From Clarkia xantiana subsp. parviflora (Eukaryota > Streptophyta > Magnoliopsida > Myrtales > Onagraceae), in the NCBI GenBank assembly GCA_036873135.1, contig JAPTYO010000015.1, positions 1,262,839 through 1,326,838 on the forward strand: 64,000 bases of DNA, read 5' to 3'. Of the stretch, positions 50,585-61,788 are shown piece by piece. Made by a program: the position numbers and the translations under genes. Each line of letters begins with the position of its first letter. The stretch's first letter is position 1. Under the pieces are notes generated by a model. That model worked only from the letters and a program-made list of their open reading frames with translations, was not told the origin of the DNA and did no database searches.

Positions 50585-52625
50585 ATGAGTAAGTTTCATA
50601 TTCCTACTCCTTTAGTTTCATATCTTCCTGATTCGGACCCTGACTCTTAGACGGGGTCTTCGGAGTCATCTGAGCCGGAGGCTGAGGATGACATATATTC
50701 TTCTCCTGAGTCAGAGACTCACTCGGATTCAGAAGATTTACTCCAAACGTTCGTCGGTAATATGTTGGAGCGCGGAGACTATCATCGTTATGTCGAGTGT
50801 TTCGGAATTTGCCCTTTGGTTGAGGCGTTCTTTCCTTTTTATGTTGTCCCTGATGCCACTGTGGGGATGCCTACTGTGCCTCTAGACGAGTTGTCTGCTT
50901 TGTATACATCTCAGGTTCGAGAGGGCTTGCGCTTCCCCTATTGTCATGAGTTGCGCTGATTATGCAGCTACTACAGGATCTCTCCCCTTGATCTCGCGCC
51001 CGCCGGGATACATTATTGGGTTTGTTATCGGGTGTTATGCCATCTGCAGTCATGGCGTTAATCGACACTACTTTTACGGTGTTTCTTCCGGTTCCAGCGT
51101 CCGGATTCATCTGGCTTGTGTTCTATTTCTATCCTCTGGCCTTCGATGAAAGGGGAGGATTTTGCTACCCTCGAATTGGGAGAGGTGAAGTGGCATACTG
51201 GCCTTCGTTTCATTACTTCTGTTGACCGCTCAAAGGGACATTAGAAGAAGCATTATTTCTTTAGTAATGATGCATTACTAAGCCTGATCTCGTGCCGGCT
51301 CTTCCTGAGTTTTCCGAGTCGGACAAGGTAGCTATGAAGATGGTGTATCGGGTGCACAAGGCGCATACTTATAGTTCTGTGTCTCGCATGATAGAGAAGG
51401 AATTGCGCAGGGTTGAGATTTGCACACCTCCTTCGGGAGGTCCGTCGGTATGTTATGAGCTTTTATAACCTTATTATGTTGTGATGTAGGCTGGCTTCAT
51501 GGAAAAACTTCGCGCTTGCAGGCTAGTACTCGGGGCGGTGCTGTTCCTCCCATGTGAGGTGGTCGCTCGGATGTTTCTGCTGTGCTCCAGAGTATGCACC
51601 CTGGACGCGAGAAGGGGAACGCGGGTAAGTTATGTTTTGGTAAAATCATTCTTTCTATGTTCCCTTCTTGTTTGCAGGTCGGTCCCCGCTTGTGATAGCG
51701 TGTTGTCGCTACTGCTGACACTCCACCACGGTCTAAGGCAGAGCGTCCCGACTCCGGCGTGCGGCCCTCGAGCGACCCTAAGCGCCTGAAGTCTAGAAGT
51801 GGCGAGGCATCGAATACTCCTTCTCTTAGAAAGGGGAAGGAAGTTGGAGGTCAAGCTCGTACGCCCGTTATGTCTACCCCCCGGTCGAGGGACCGGATGT
51901 CGGAGGAGGGGACTCCTTGCACAGGTATACTATTTGACTTTACCGTATTTATATACTTGTTATGTTTAGGACTTGTTGTTTATCTTCGTGTATGTTCATA
52001 GGTGTGATATTGCTTGCGGCGATGCAGAGATTGCGAAGGAGAAGGCGCGTTTCCTGAGCTAGAAGGTTGTTGATTTGGAGGAGAGAGTCTCCTCTCGTAA
52101 TGCTCGAGTTGTTGCGCTCGAGTCTGATGTGGTTGCCCTTCAGAAGAAGGTTGCTGAGGATGGTGAGGCGCACGGCCTTGCCTTGAGGGTTGTGGAGGAT
52201 AAAGCTTATGCAACAGTCAAGGTTGATGGGGTGCTAGAGTAGAAAGACTCGGAGTCCCATAAGACTGATATTCGGGCATGTGCTGACGACATGTTGTACG
52301 ACTCCATCGAGGGCTTTATTAAACATGTATATGCTCTTGCTCCCGATTTCAGCTTTGATCAGTTAGGTCCGTATGCTACCTTTGCCAATGGGCATGTGGC
52401 TGCATTGCGTCTTAGAGACGGGATTGTTCCCCCGCCTGCTGTGGTGGATGCCCCCCAGTTGTTGAGGCGAATGCCTCTGATGATGTTGTGGCTGATACTC
52501 GTCATTACGAGGTGATATTTAATGATGATGGAGAGGTTAATATAGTGGAGGGTGCTCCACTTGATGATGTCGTTCCCGAGGCATGCGGAGAAGCTGCCGA
52601 TTTTTCTAACGTGGCGTCGGGTTGA
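50585..52625 (+). pseudogene. Element F antisense gene (PF04195-like, coiled coil), broken
   Basis: ATGA at 50585 followed by GTAAGT, as in C. The domain reads ECFGICPLVEAFFPFYVVPD and TSQVREGLRFPYCHELR, with stops near 50957 and 51050. Donor CGGTATG at 51447. Exons at about 51490-51624, 51678-51924 (RPSSDPKRLKSRSGEASNTP) and from 52002 the coiled coil (ESDVVALQKKVAEDGEA) to the stop 52623-52625. The exon with TPEVGVRVF, present in B, C and E, is missing. Several stops. Confidence 0.75.
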
Positions 52626-54423
52626 TTGTTGGCTTTATATACAACCTTTGTATATAGTTTTGGCTCCCCATGTCGGGTTGAGGTTTCTTTTGGGGTGTTG
52701 TCCCTTTGAACCTTTTATGCTTATGTTTTTATGTTTGAAATTGTCGTATGAGTCCTGTCATGAATAGTTTAGTAATGCTTGTCCATGTGTAGTAATATTT
52801 CATACCTTTGTTTTCACGATTGTCCATGTGGTGTGGACTATTGGACAGGATTAAGAATCGTCCTTTGATTGGATGTAGCATCCGTAGTTGTAGTTATGTG
52901 ATGCTTAGCATTTATGGGTAGTAATGCATAAGTCGTTAGAGTGACCCTTGGCATTTATGAGTAGTAATCAAGGTCATTTTCCCGGTACATGGCATTTATG
53001 AGTAGTAATGCACAAGAACCACACTGATACGTAAACATATCGTCTCGACGAGGCGAGACCTTTGTTTTTACCGTCTCTTAGTCCACTCTAAGGCGACGTT
53101 GTCACAAGACGCTACTTGTTAGTTTGATGTGTTTTTCCATTTATTAGTTGGGAACACCCCGCGTAACGTTGTTGCAAAGCATTCTGTTGGCTAACCCATT
53201 TTTACTTGCCTTTCGATGCTAGTACATCTCCACTTTGTTAGTCAAAGGGGCGTGACAGAGGTCGTGTAATATGCCTTGTAGTTTATACCGTCTTTTGGAC
53301 CATTCCAAAGTGACGTTGTAGCAAGACACGACTTGCCAATTTTGAAAGTGTTTTATTTTCCGTACTTTGGGTACCCCCGACGTATCGTTGTTGCAAGGTG
53401 TTCTGCTGGCTAATCCAGTTACTTACCTTGCGATGGTACTATACCTCTACCTGGTTATTCCTGGGGGCTGTACAATATCGCATTACACGACTTGTAGTTT
53501 TTTCTGTTTCTTGGGCCATTCCAAGGCGACATTTGTGGCAAGACACTACTTACTTAGTTGAAGTGTTCTATTTCCATTATTCGTTCAAGGGCGAGATAAC
53601 ATTTTACAAGACTCGACTTGTATGTTTGGTGAGTTTTTTGCTGCGTTGTGCATTGCGGCGATGGTAAGATACACTCCTACCGGCGTAGAAAGGTGGTACG
53701 TAATGACGAACGCTCCTTGTGTGTAGTAGTAGATTCTCATGGGGTTGCCCTCGTAAAGAGGATGTCGCACCATGTTTCATGGGGTTGCCCTCGTATAGAG
53801 GAAGTCGCGCCATGTATTGTGGGGGTCGATCACGCCCCAGTGTTTAGTAATCTGCACTGGTGTCATTTTCCACAGTCAGATGTCATGAGGTTGCCCTTGT
53901 AAAGAGGATGTCGCGCCATGTAAATATGTGGGGTTGCTCTCGTATAGAGGATGTCGCACCACGTAGTAGATGGTTGTGTCTTGGTTGAAAAATCCAAGGT
54001 ATGGTCGTTGTAATCATGGGGTTGCCCCCGAGTGGGGATGTCGCGCCATGTTATTTGTAAGTAATCCTTAGAAAAAAAATTCCCGGATGTAATTGTATAG
54101 AGTAGACATAACAGATGTCGCGCGAGAGAGCGTATTGAGTATTCGTTGTTGATGTCGAGTATTGACATGTTTGGCGTATAATAAAGGGCGTTTGTTGTGT
54201 TTAGCATAATAGCTTGTATTGTTGATGCTTGTTTAATGCATATAGTCCAGTACATGGTGTTATTCCAGAGTAGGGAATGTAAGGGGGTAATGTACCTACG
54301 AGAATACATTAACTTCATTAGTTATACGATGCAAACATAGTTGCAAGTATATGGAGTTATTATATCTCCTTCAAGTAGTGCATATAATAAAAAGCATTAA
54401 AGAGCTTCATACGAAGACTCTTT
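52626..54423. repeat. 3' repeat region of element F
   Basis: Counterpart of 35363-37075. Units of about 200 bp at 53056-53640 (GTCTCTTAGTCCACTCTAAG, GCAAGACACGACTTGCC), a GATACACTCCTACCGGCGTA motif at 53668, and copies of CATGGGGTTGCCCTCG...GTCGCGCCATG at 53737-54050. Near 54335 it parts from E and goes into pol. No gene. Confidence 0.75.
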
Positions 54424-57400
54424 AGTTAAGTAAGTGATGCGTTCCTGCGTGGAACTTTTTCAGGTGTCCGCCACTGTATGTGTTTGTGGATATGTTGCCA
54501 TCCGCATCCTCCAAACGATATGCGTTGGTGTATGGTACCGATGTTATCTTGTACGGACCCTCCCATTTTGGCGATAACTTGTTGATTGTGTCATGTTGTG
54601 TGAATTCGTTCTTTCTTTGACCATTTGGTTGTAGTTCCTCGAGGTGATTAAGCGCATCCTTGCTTCAAGCTCCTCTGATCTCCAACGCTTTTCATCAGCC
54701 AAGTCCATATCTAGAAGTCTTTCTTCTTCATTTTCCTGGATGTCGTAATGAGTTGTCCGGTATGATAAGACGACTATCTCAACAAGCGCGGCTGCTTCTG
54801 TTCCATATACCAGGCTGAATGGTGTCTCTCCTGTTGTTCGCATAGGCATTGTAGGCTGCCGAGTTCTTAGGCCCATCCTCCTTTTAGTGCGTGTATTCTT
54901 TTCTTGAGACCGTCCAAGACGATCTTATTTGCTGACTCCACCTGACAATTGGTTTGTGGGTGGTGCACTGATGCGAAGGCACTGCTCTATGTTCAAGGTT
55001 TCGCAGTAGGTTTTTAGCCTACCACTTTTGAATTGCGGACCATTGTCGCTTATGAGTACCTTCGGGACGCCATATCGGGCAACTATGGTTTCGTTTAAAA
55101 TCGATGATTTGGGCATCCTTTGTTCTTGCCAATGCCTTGGCTTCTATCCACTTGGAGAAGTAATCAATAGCAACCACAATATACATGGTTTTCCCTTTAA
55201 ACTTTGGGAGAGGACCTACCAAGTCGATACCCCATTGCGCGAAGGGCCACTCACATGCTATTGGGCTTAGCTCAGCAGTTGGTGCTGTTATGCTTCTTGA
55301 ATATTGTTGGCAGGAGTCGCACTCTGTTACCATGTTTGTTGCTTTGGCTTTCATAGAAGGCCAATAGTATCCCAGATGTAGAGCCTTGCGAATCAAGGAC
55401 CTCGCTCCTTCATGGCAGGCTGCCTGTCCTTCAAGTAGCTCTTTTAACACCTTTTGCGTTTCTGGCTGTGCAATACACTTAGAGTATGGGGTTAAAAAAC
55501 CTTTCTTATAAATTTGGCCTTCAATGATCGCATAGTTCACAACGACCCTTTGTATTTTGTTCACCTGTGTCTTGTCGTCCGGTAGCGCGCCTGTCATCAG
55601 GTATGCGTGGATTGGTGTCATCCATGTATGTGCAGCGTCAATGGCTAACACCTCAAATTTGTCGATGACCGATAGAATTCTATGTTCGACAAATTGTGTC
55701 TCTTTGCCTTGTTCGTTGCCTTGCACGAACTTACTTGAGCGTCTGCCTCTTGGCTTTCATTCCTCGGGACTGACGTTATGTCGTAGGTGTCAAAACTGTC
55801 AGCAAGTTCATTTGCTTGCTTTAGGTACTTCTGCATGTTTTCGGACTTTACCATGTATTCGCCCTTAAGTTGATTGACAACCAGCTGTGAGTCGCACTTT
55901 ACCCTTAGGTGTTTGACACCTACACCTTTGGCAATTCTTAGGCCTGTTATCAAGGCCTCGTATTCTGCATTGTTGTTCGTTGCCCTGAACACAAAAGTTA
56001 GAGCATACTTCAGAGTCTCCAACCCATTTGGTGGTATTAGAAGGAGTCCTGCCCCCGAGCCTCCTACGTTTAATGACCCGTCTGTATACATCTCCCATAC
56101 ATCAACGCGCTCTACAGCATGTGGGGCGTTTTCTTCTATTTCTTCATTAGGGGTGATCCCTGTGAATTCTGCAATGATATCCGCTAAGGCTTGTCCCTTG
56201 ATTTCAGTTCGCGGGGCGAAGTGGATGCGGAATTCGCTTAGCTCAATTCCCCACTTTGTCAGTTTTCCTGACATGTTTGATTTTGCCAATATATGTTTCA
56301 GTGGCTGATCTGTGAGTACCGTTATTTCATGCGCATGAAAGTATGGTCTCAGCTTTCTTGCCGCGACGATGAGGGCATACAAGTATTTCTCTATTGGCAT
56401 ATAATTCACCTCATATTTTGCCAGGGTCTTGCTGACATAATATACCGATAGCTGAGTATTGCCCTTCTGCCTGACAAGTACTGAGCTGACTACAGTGTTG
56501 CTAACCGATCCGTAGAGGTAAAGGGGTTCTCCTTGTATTGGTTTTGCCAATGCCGGCATTGTTCGCATGTGTTGCTTTAACTGCTGGAAAGCTTCTTCAC
56601 ATACCGGCGTCCATTCGAACTTCTTGTTGACGCGCATTATTTCGAAGAAGGGGAGTGCTTTATCTCCAATCTTTGCCATGAATCTATTTAAGGCTGCTAA
56701 ACGGCCATTTAACTGCTGCACCTCCTTATGTTTTGTAGGAGATGCCATCTCTTCGATTGCCTTAACTTTTTCCGGGTTTGCCTCTATGCATTCTTTCGCT
56801 AACCATGAATCCCAGTATCTTCCCTGATTATACACCAAAGGCACACTTTGCTGGGTTCAGGCGAACTTGGAATTCACGCATCCTTTGGAATGTTGTGCGC
56901 AGATTGTCAGCATGGTTGTATCTCTTTGTTGACTTTACAACCATGTCGTCGACGTATGCTTCATCGTTTTCCCAATCAGGTCCCCGAATATATTATTCTC
57001 CATTCGTAGGTATGTCGCACCCGCGTTGATTATACCAAACGGCATTACCTTGTTATTGTATATGTCGTTGTCTGCGTAGAATGTCGTGTGCGGTGCATCC
57101 TCTGGGAACACTGGTATTGGATTGTACCCTGAATATGCGTCCATTATAGTCAGAAATTCATGGCCCGCAGTGGCATCGACCAATTGGTCAATTCTTGGTA
57201 AGGGATATGCGTCCTTGGGCATGCATTGTTGAGGTCCCTGTAATCGATACACATCGTCAGATTTCGCTCGGCTTTGGTACCAATACGGGATTTGCGACCC
57301 ATGTTTAGAACCTTGATTCTTCAATGAATCCAGCTTCTAGAAGCTTTCCTACTTCTTCTAGGACGGCTATCTTCTTATTGCCCCTGAGAGGTCGTAGTTT

Positions 57401-57565
57401 TTGTGCGATGGCTTGAAATACCGGCTTGATGTTTAACTTGTGCGAAATTACGTCTGGGCATATCCCAAGCATATCGCTTGGGGACCATGCAAATAGGTCT
57501 TTATACTCCCTTAGGAGTGCTGTTATGTCCCTTCAACCTGGGCAGCTTCGGGCTTCTTTTTTAAC
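54424..57565 (-). pseudogene. Element F pol: RT, RNase H x2, integrase, broken; no gag or protease
   Basis: Upstream end LREYKDLFAWSPSDM (about 57480-57525). RT at 56935-57324 (CMPKDAYPLPRIDQLVDATA) with stops and a damaged core, and the YVDD region broken near 56945. 55645-56844 gives thumb, first RNase H and second RNase H (EMYTDGSLNVGGSGAGLLL). 55019-55726 gives integrase with HEGARSLIRKALHLGYYW, CDSC and GIDLVGPLP. 54544-55116 gives ISDNGPQFKSG and the C-terminal part, ending in HLKKFHA at about 54450. Its start joins LTR sequence within about 20 bp, so PBS, leader and protease are deleted. Confidence 0.85.
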
Positions 57566-57578
57566 GAACGAGCTCGAG

Positions 57579-58134
57579 ATGTGTGTATAAGGACCGGAAC
57601 GCCGCAATCCTTAAAACACAACCACCGAACAAATCTTCCAGTCCTCGACCTCAAACTCTCGACTTTCGGATCCTGCACGAAGGGCAGTAACCAACGTGGG
57701 AGGGGGGAATGCTTGTTGGGCCCACTCTGACGCTCAAGTTAGAACTTCTAGAGAGAAAAAGCCTTTTTAGAGAGAAGTCAAAGCATCCAGAGTCCAAAAA
57801 TGAGGGAGTTGTCTAGAATGGGAGACCTAGGCCCCTATTATATGGAACCTAAGGATCATGCCCAGTTTTGAACTACTTGATGTCGGTATGAAGGAAGACG
57901 TATACCGTTACCAAGGTGGACTATGCATGCACCGACTTCCCGCACTTGGCAAAATAATCGGGGGTGAGCGTACGAAGAAAATCGGTAATCCGGACTGTCC
58001 TCCGGTACGGGTACTGTGCGTATCCCGGACCGTTTTAGACTTGGGTGTTCGCGAAAGAGTTCTTTTACGGGTTTTGGGATACTTTTCGAAGCCCGAAATG
58101 TAAATACGAACCCGAAATGGACAGATATCTAACA
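57579..58134 (-). repeat. LTR shared by elements F and G
   Basis: Right edge GACAGATATCTAACA, then the reverse complement of a polypurine tract (CTTGCCCCCGAGTCAAG, 58135 on). Left edge approximate (TGTGTATAAGG). It is 5' LTR for F and, by the tract on its right, 3' LTR for another minus-strand element (G). Related to the H LTR at its start. Confidence 0.65.
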
Positions 58135-59477
58135 CTTGCCCCCGAGTCAAGTAGTGGTTCAAAACCCGTGCTTGATTCTTTTCAAAGATAAGATATCCGT
58201 CCAATTTAGGTTCGATACTGACCTCAGGGGTGGCCTGTTTGTCAATTCGAATGTTGAGATCATAATTTTGACAAACTTTAATTTTTCGCAGTACGTACGT
58301 AATCTGTTTACAAGGTTAGCGTAACGGAGAATATACGCCCAACGACATGCAATTATATTGGCAATATCATATAATTAATGAAATACTTGTAATAATAAAG
58401 AAACATGCAATGTGATAATATCATGGTTCATGAAGTAAGCATATAACACGTTGCCACTATGTAAATGACGGTATAGTAAACGGACGACGTAATTATGCAA
58501 TAAGCAAAACACTTAGAATAATATGGAATTGAAAAGTATGTACGTAATCACGAAGCATGATGTAAACTTATAGAATGATGCAAGCATGTAATATGATGTA
58601 AGCATGGAAAATGATGCAAACATTCAATTCATACTTAGATTATAAAATTAATCACGCGATAACCATGAGTTTGCATCATGTACGTATAAAAGTGATAACA
58701 TGCATAATGATCTACGAAGCGCGTTATGTAACACTAGGGAGCATGTATGTAAAACAAGTATAGGAAAGGTGTAAGTATGCTCATACATGGTACTAACGAC
58801 TTCACATATTAGTTTAGTCCTTAGCACATGGTGTAAGCACTATTAATGAGAATTAGGAGAGGGAATACCCATTATCTTACATCTTTAATATATAAATCCT
58901 CAAGAAGTTCTCCATCCTTGATGAAGAGGGAATTCATGGAGGTGTGAATTTGGAGTAGTCACATCACATTTGACATCGATCAAGATCGAATCCGGGCAAG
59001 GAGGGGACCGAGGCGGCGCGTGAGACAAGGGAGACGGCACGTGAGACGGCGGCGGCGGTGCGTGAAGACGACGGCGGCGGCGCGTGAAGACGACGGCGGC
59101 GGCGCGTGGGTCTTCGGGAGAGGGCGAGTAGCAATTTGAACTTGCTTCGTGTCGGTGAGTCCAATTTCGTACATGGCTAGACCTTTCGTGACTTCGTTTG
59201 GCCTTGATTTAGTCTTGAAATCACCATGTACCTAGCTATCTTATCATGCATACAAGGTGTTTGATAAAATGCCTTAGAATACTTAGCCCCCAAATCGGCC
59301 AAAAATTTTCTAGGTGCTGAAAATTTTAGAAAAGTATAAATCGATCGTTATACTTCCCTTATGCATAGCGTTCATTGCCGACATGTTGTTCCATGCCTTA
59401 TTCGTTGTTTTAGCACGCTCGATATTGATGATTAGTAGTTGTACGTACATGGCCGTCAATATTTGTATGTTGGTAAT
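58135..59477 (-). other. Element G: polypurine tract and upstream region of its antisense gene
   Basis: Aligns loosely with 21759-22700 and 38529-39397. TATA-like TTTAATATATAAATCC near 58889 (plus). A GACGGCGGCGGCGCGTGA-type microsatellite at 59030-59110. Cut by H at 59478. No coding exon remains. Confidence 0.55.
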
Positions 59478-60188
59478 TGATGGATATATGTCCAATTCGG
59501 GTTCGTATTTATATTTCGGGCCTCGTAAACACGTCAAAATTACATCTCGGTTTGAAAACGTCTCCCAAATGGTCAAAACGGTCCGGAACCGCATTTACGC
59601 GCATCCGGACCGGACCTCCGGATTGCAATGCAATCCGGAGGTCCGGATTGCATCGCGGGCATCGTGCGATTACCGTTTCCGCGATTACCGTTACGTGTAG
59701 AGAAGTCAAGTTCGCGCATTACCAATATTGATGACGGTTACCGCTTGCTTTTGAACCGCCATCAAACCGCTTTAAAACCGGGTCCGGTCCCAAGGAAGCC
59801 TATAAATAGGAGGCCTTGGCCACCCATTTTGACACATCCTCTCATTTGCCCAACTTTGGTATTTTGAGCTCTGACTTCTCTCTAGAAATTACTCTTTTAC
59901 CCCTATAGTGACTTAAGCTTCGGAGAGGGCTCCGCTAGCACCACCCCCCCCCCCCTCTCTGTGCTAGCACTGGTCCTTTGTGCAGGAATCGTCGTCCAGA
60001 CATCCGGATTTGTGCACAGACGACCGCATCCTGAGACACAACCACACTGAGACACAGACCTTTACGGGTGTCGACCGAACACTCGCCAGTGGCCCAAACC
60101 TCTTCCCGACGAAGGGTTACAGCCCAAAAACCCGCACAACCACGCGAACAGACGCATCCTCACGACCCAGTTCATCCAGGACACAACA
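59478..60188 (+). repeat. 5' LTR of element H (711 bp)
   Basis: TGATGGATATATGTCC...CAGGACACAACA. TATA box TATAAATAGG at 59801. Contains a near-perfect 35-bp palindrome at 59611-59645 (17-bp arms CGGACCTCCGGATTGCA, 1-bp spacer). Confidence 0.85.
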
Positions 60189-60206
60189 TTGGCGCCGTCT
60201 ACGGGA
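60189..60206 (+). promoter_or_regulatory. Primer-binding site of element H
   Basis: TTGGCGCCGTCTACGGGA right after the LTR CA end. Confidence 0.8.
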
Positions 60207-60237
60207 TTCGAACAAAAAGCTACCATACCGCAAAGTC

Positions 60238-61082
60238 ATGACGAGTGATCACAACGCTCTCACTAAGGCCAATCCGACCAAAACAAGGAAGCGCTTTAGA
60301 CGTCTTAAAAGGTCCATAATGTCTCCCGTGCCAACAAGCAATGTGTCATCCGCACAGCACAGCCCAAAATTTCCAGGCATCCACGTGATACATGGAGCCT
60401 TTGGAGCAGGTGGGGAAACATCATACGAAAGAGAAATATACGCTTCCCTGATGATCCATGAACCCAGAGGCAGTCAGCAAGGAAACGTTGTCCTAGAAAA
60501 CGCCATCGGCTTTACTTCAGAAGACAAGACGCATATAACATTTCCGCATAACGACGCCTTAGTCATAACTATGACAATTGACGACATGGACATCAAGTGT
60601 ATCTTAGTAGATGGAGGAAGTTCGCCCAACATCATCACAAAAGACGTCATCCTAGCTCTGGGGAGAAAGAAGGAAGTCAACAGAATGAACTCACCATTAG
60701 TAGGATTCATGGAAGATGCAAGTTACCCATTGGGGTCCATAACACTGCCAGTTATACTGGGAGAAGGCAACTCACGTCTCCAAATCGCAATACCATTTAT
60801 GGTAGTACAAAAACTTGACGCATACAATGGTATCTTAGGATACGCAACCATGAATGCGTGGGGAATGGTGCCATCCACGGCACACCAGAAGATCAAATTC
60901 CCAACTGCAGCCGCAATCGGTGAAGTCAAAGGTAACCAATTGTTATCAAAGGATTGTTACAATGTGGCAATTCAAAATAACGTCAAGCCAGACAAGGATG
61001 ACATGCCCATCATTGATGATGATCCAAGAGAAGGCCGTGCCCGACCAGCCCCAGTAGAAGAGTTAAAATCCAAGATCCCTGT
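60238..61082 (+). CDS. pol: Element H pol, N-terminal part (protease), truncated by element I
   Basis: ATG at 60238, 49 bp after the LTR, followed by about 40 basic residues and the motif HVIHGAFGAGGETS. Protease has D-G-G (ILVDGGSSPNII) and conserved LVGFMEDASYPLGSITLPV and YNGILGYATMNAWGMVPST. It stays open to DDDPREGRARPAPVEELK, where B goes on towards RT, and then runs into element I (stop in the I LTR at 61116). No gag core and no zinc knuckle upstream. Same plan as B. Confidence 0.85.
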
Positions 61083-61752
61083 TGATCGGTTCGACTACAG
61101 CCATCAGGCCCTTTAACGGTGAGGAAACGGCAGACAGGCCCACCAGGCCCAAAATGAAGGTCAAGATGACCTAGGAGAAGGATCCCGACGAAGGGAGTCC
61201 CGATGATAAAAGGTCCCGACAGAGTCGGTTCCGACAGATGAGCTGGAAGCTCCCGATGAGAAGCCTTTAAGTAGGCCCCGATGATGAATCCCTGAGAATG
61301 ATTGGCCCTGTCACGATGACGAGGGGCCCCGAGCGGTGACACAACGAGATAACTCTGGAGTCTCCGACGGAAGTCGGGACTCGTTATCAGAGGATAAGGC
61401 CAAGATACGCGGGGCGTGGCCGAGATACGCGGAACGTGGTTAAGATACACGGAGCGTGGCCGAGATACGCGGGGCGTGGCTGAGATACGCGAGATCATGG
61501 CCTAGATAGGCGGGATCACACCCGAGATACGCGGGATACGGGCTAACCACCCCTAACGGTTCACCAGGTACCTGAGGCATCTCTTCGCCTATAAAAGGGC
61601 AAGAGGTCACCTCAGAACACTTACGTTGAATTACATACTCTGAGAATATTGCTTGCCGGTTCGTATTGGGCACTCATTTAAGCATCGGAGAGGGAGCGAA
61701 GGAGCTAGGATTGCCGTCAAAGTCCGTACCGGAGTTCCACCGTGATCCAACA
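61083..61752 (+). repeat. 5' LTR of element I (670 bp)
   Basis: TGATCGGTTCGACTACAG...CCGTGATCCAACA. About seven GAGATACGCGGGGCGTGG-type units at 61394-61545, as in the A LTR. TATA box TATAAAAGG at 61590. Confidence 0.85.
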
Positions 61753-61771
61753 TTGGTGCCGTCTGTGGGAA
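61753..61771 (+). promoter_or_regulatory. Primer-binding site of element I
   Basis: TTGGTGCCGTCTGTGGGAA follows the LTR. Confidence 0.8.
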
Positions 61772-61788
61772 TCAAACAAAAAGCTGAT

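Larger units (their letters stand above)
37871..58134 (-). mobile_element. Element F: old minus-strand Tat element of the pol type, interrupted by C
   Basis: Right to left: LTR (about 57579-58134), pol (57565-54424), repeats, antisense gene (plus, 50585-52625), upstream region, polypurine tract (reverse complement at 38529) and LTR 37871-38528 shared with E. C sits at 39398-49745. No gag lies between LTR and pol. Pol and the antisense gene have many stops. Confidence 0.75.
59478..61082 (+). mobile_element. Element H: Tat element with pol directly after the PBS, cut by element I
   Basis: LTR 59478-60188, PBS, ATG at 60238, protease, then element I inserted at 61083. No gag domain between PBS and protease. 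Its left flank is GTAAT; the right end is beyond the window. Its LTR start resembles that of F/G, so it is a younger relative of that family. Confidence 0.8.
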
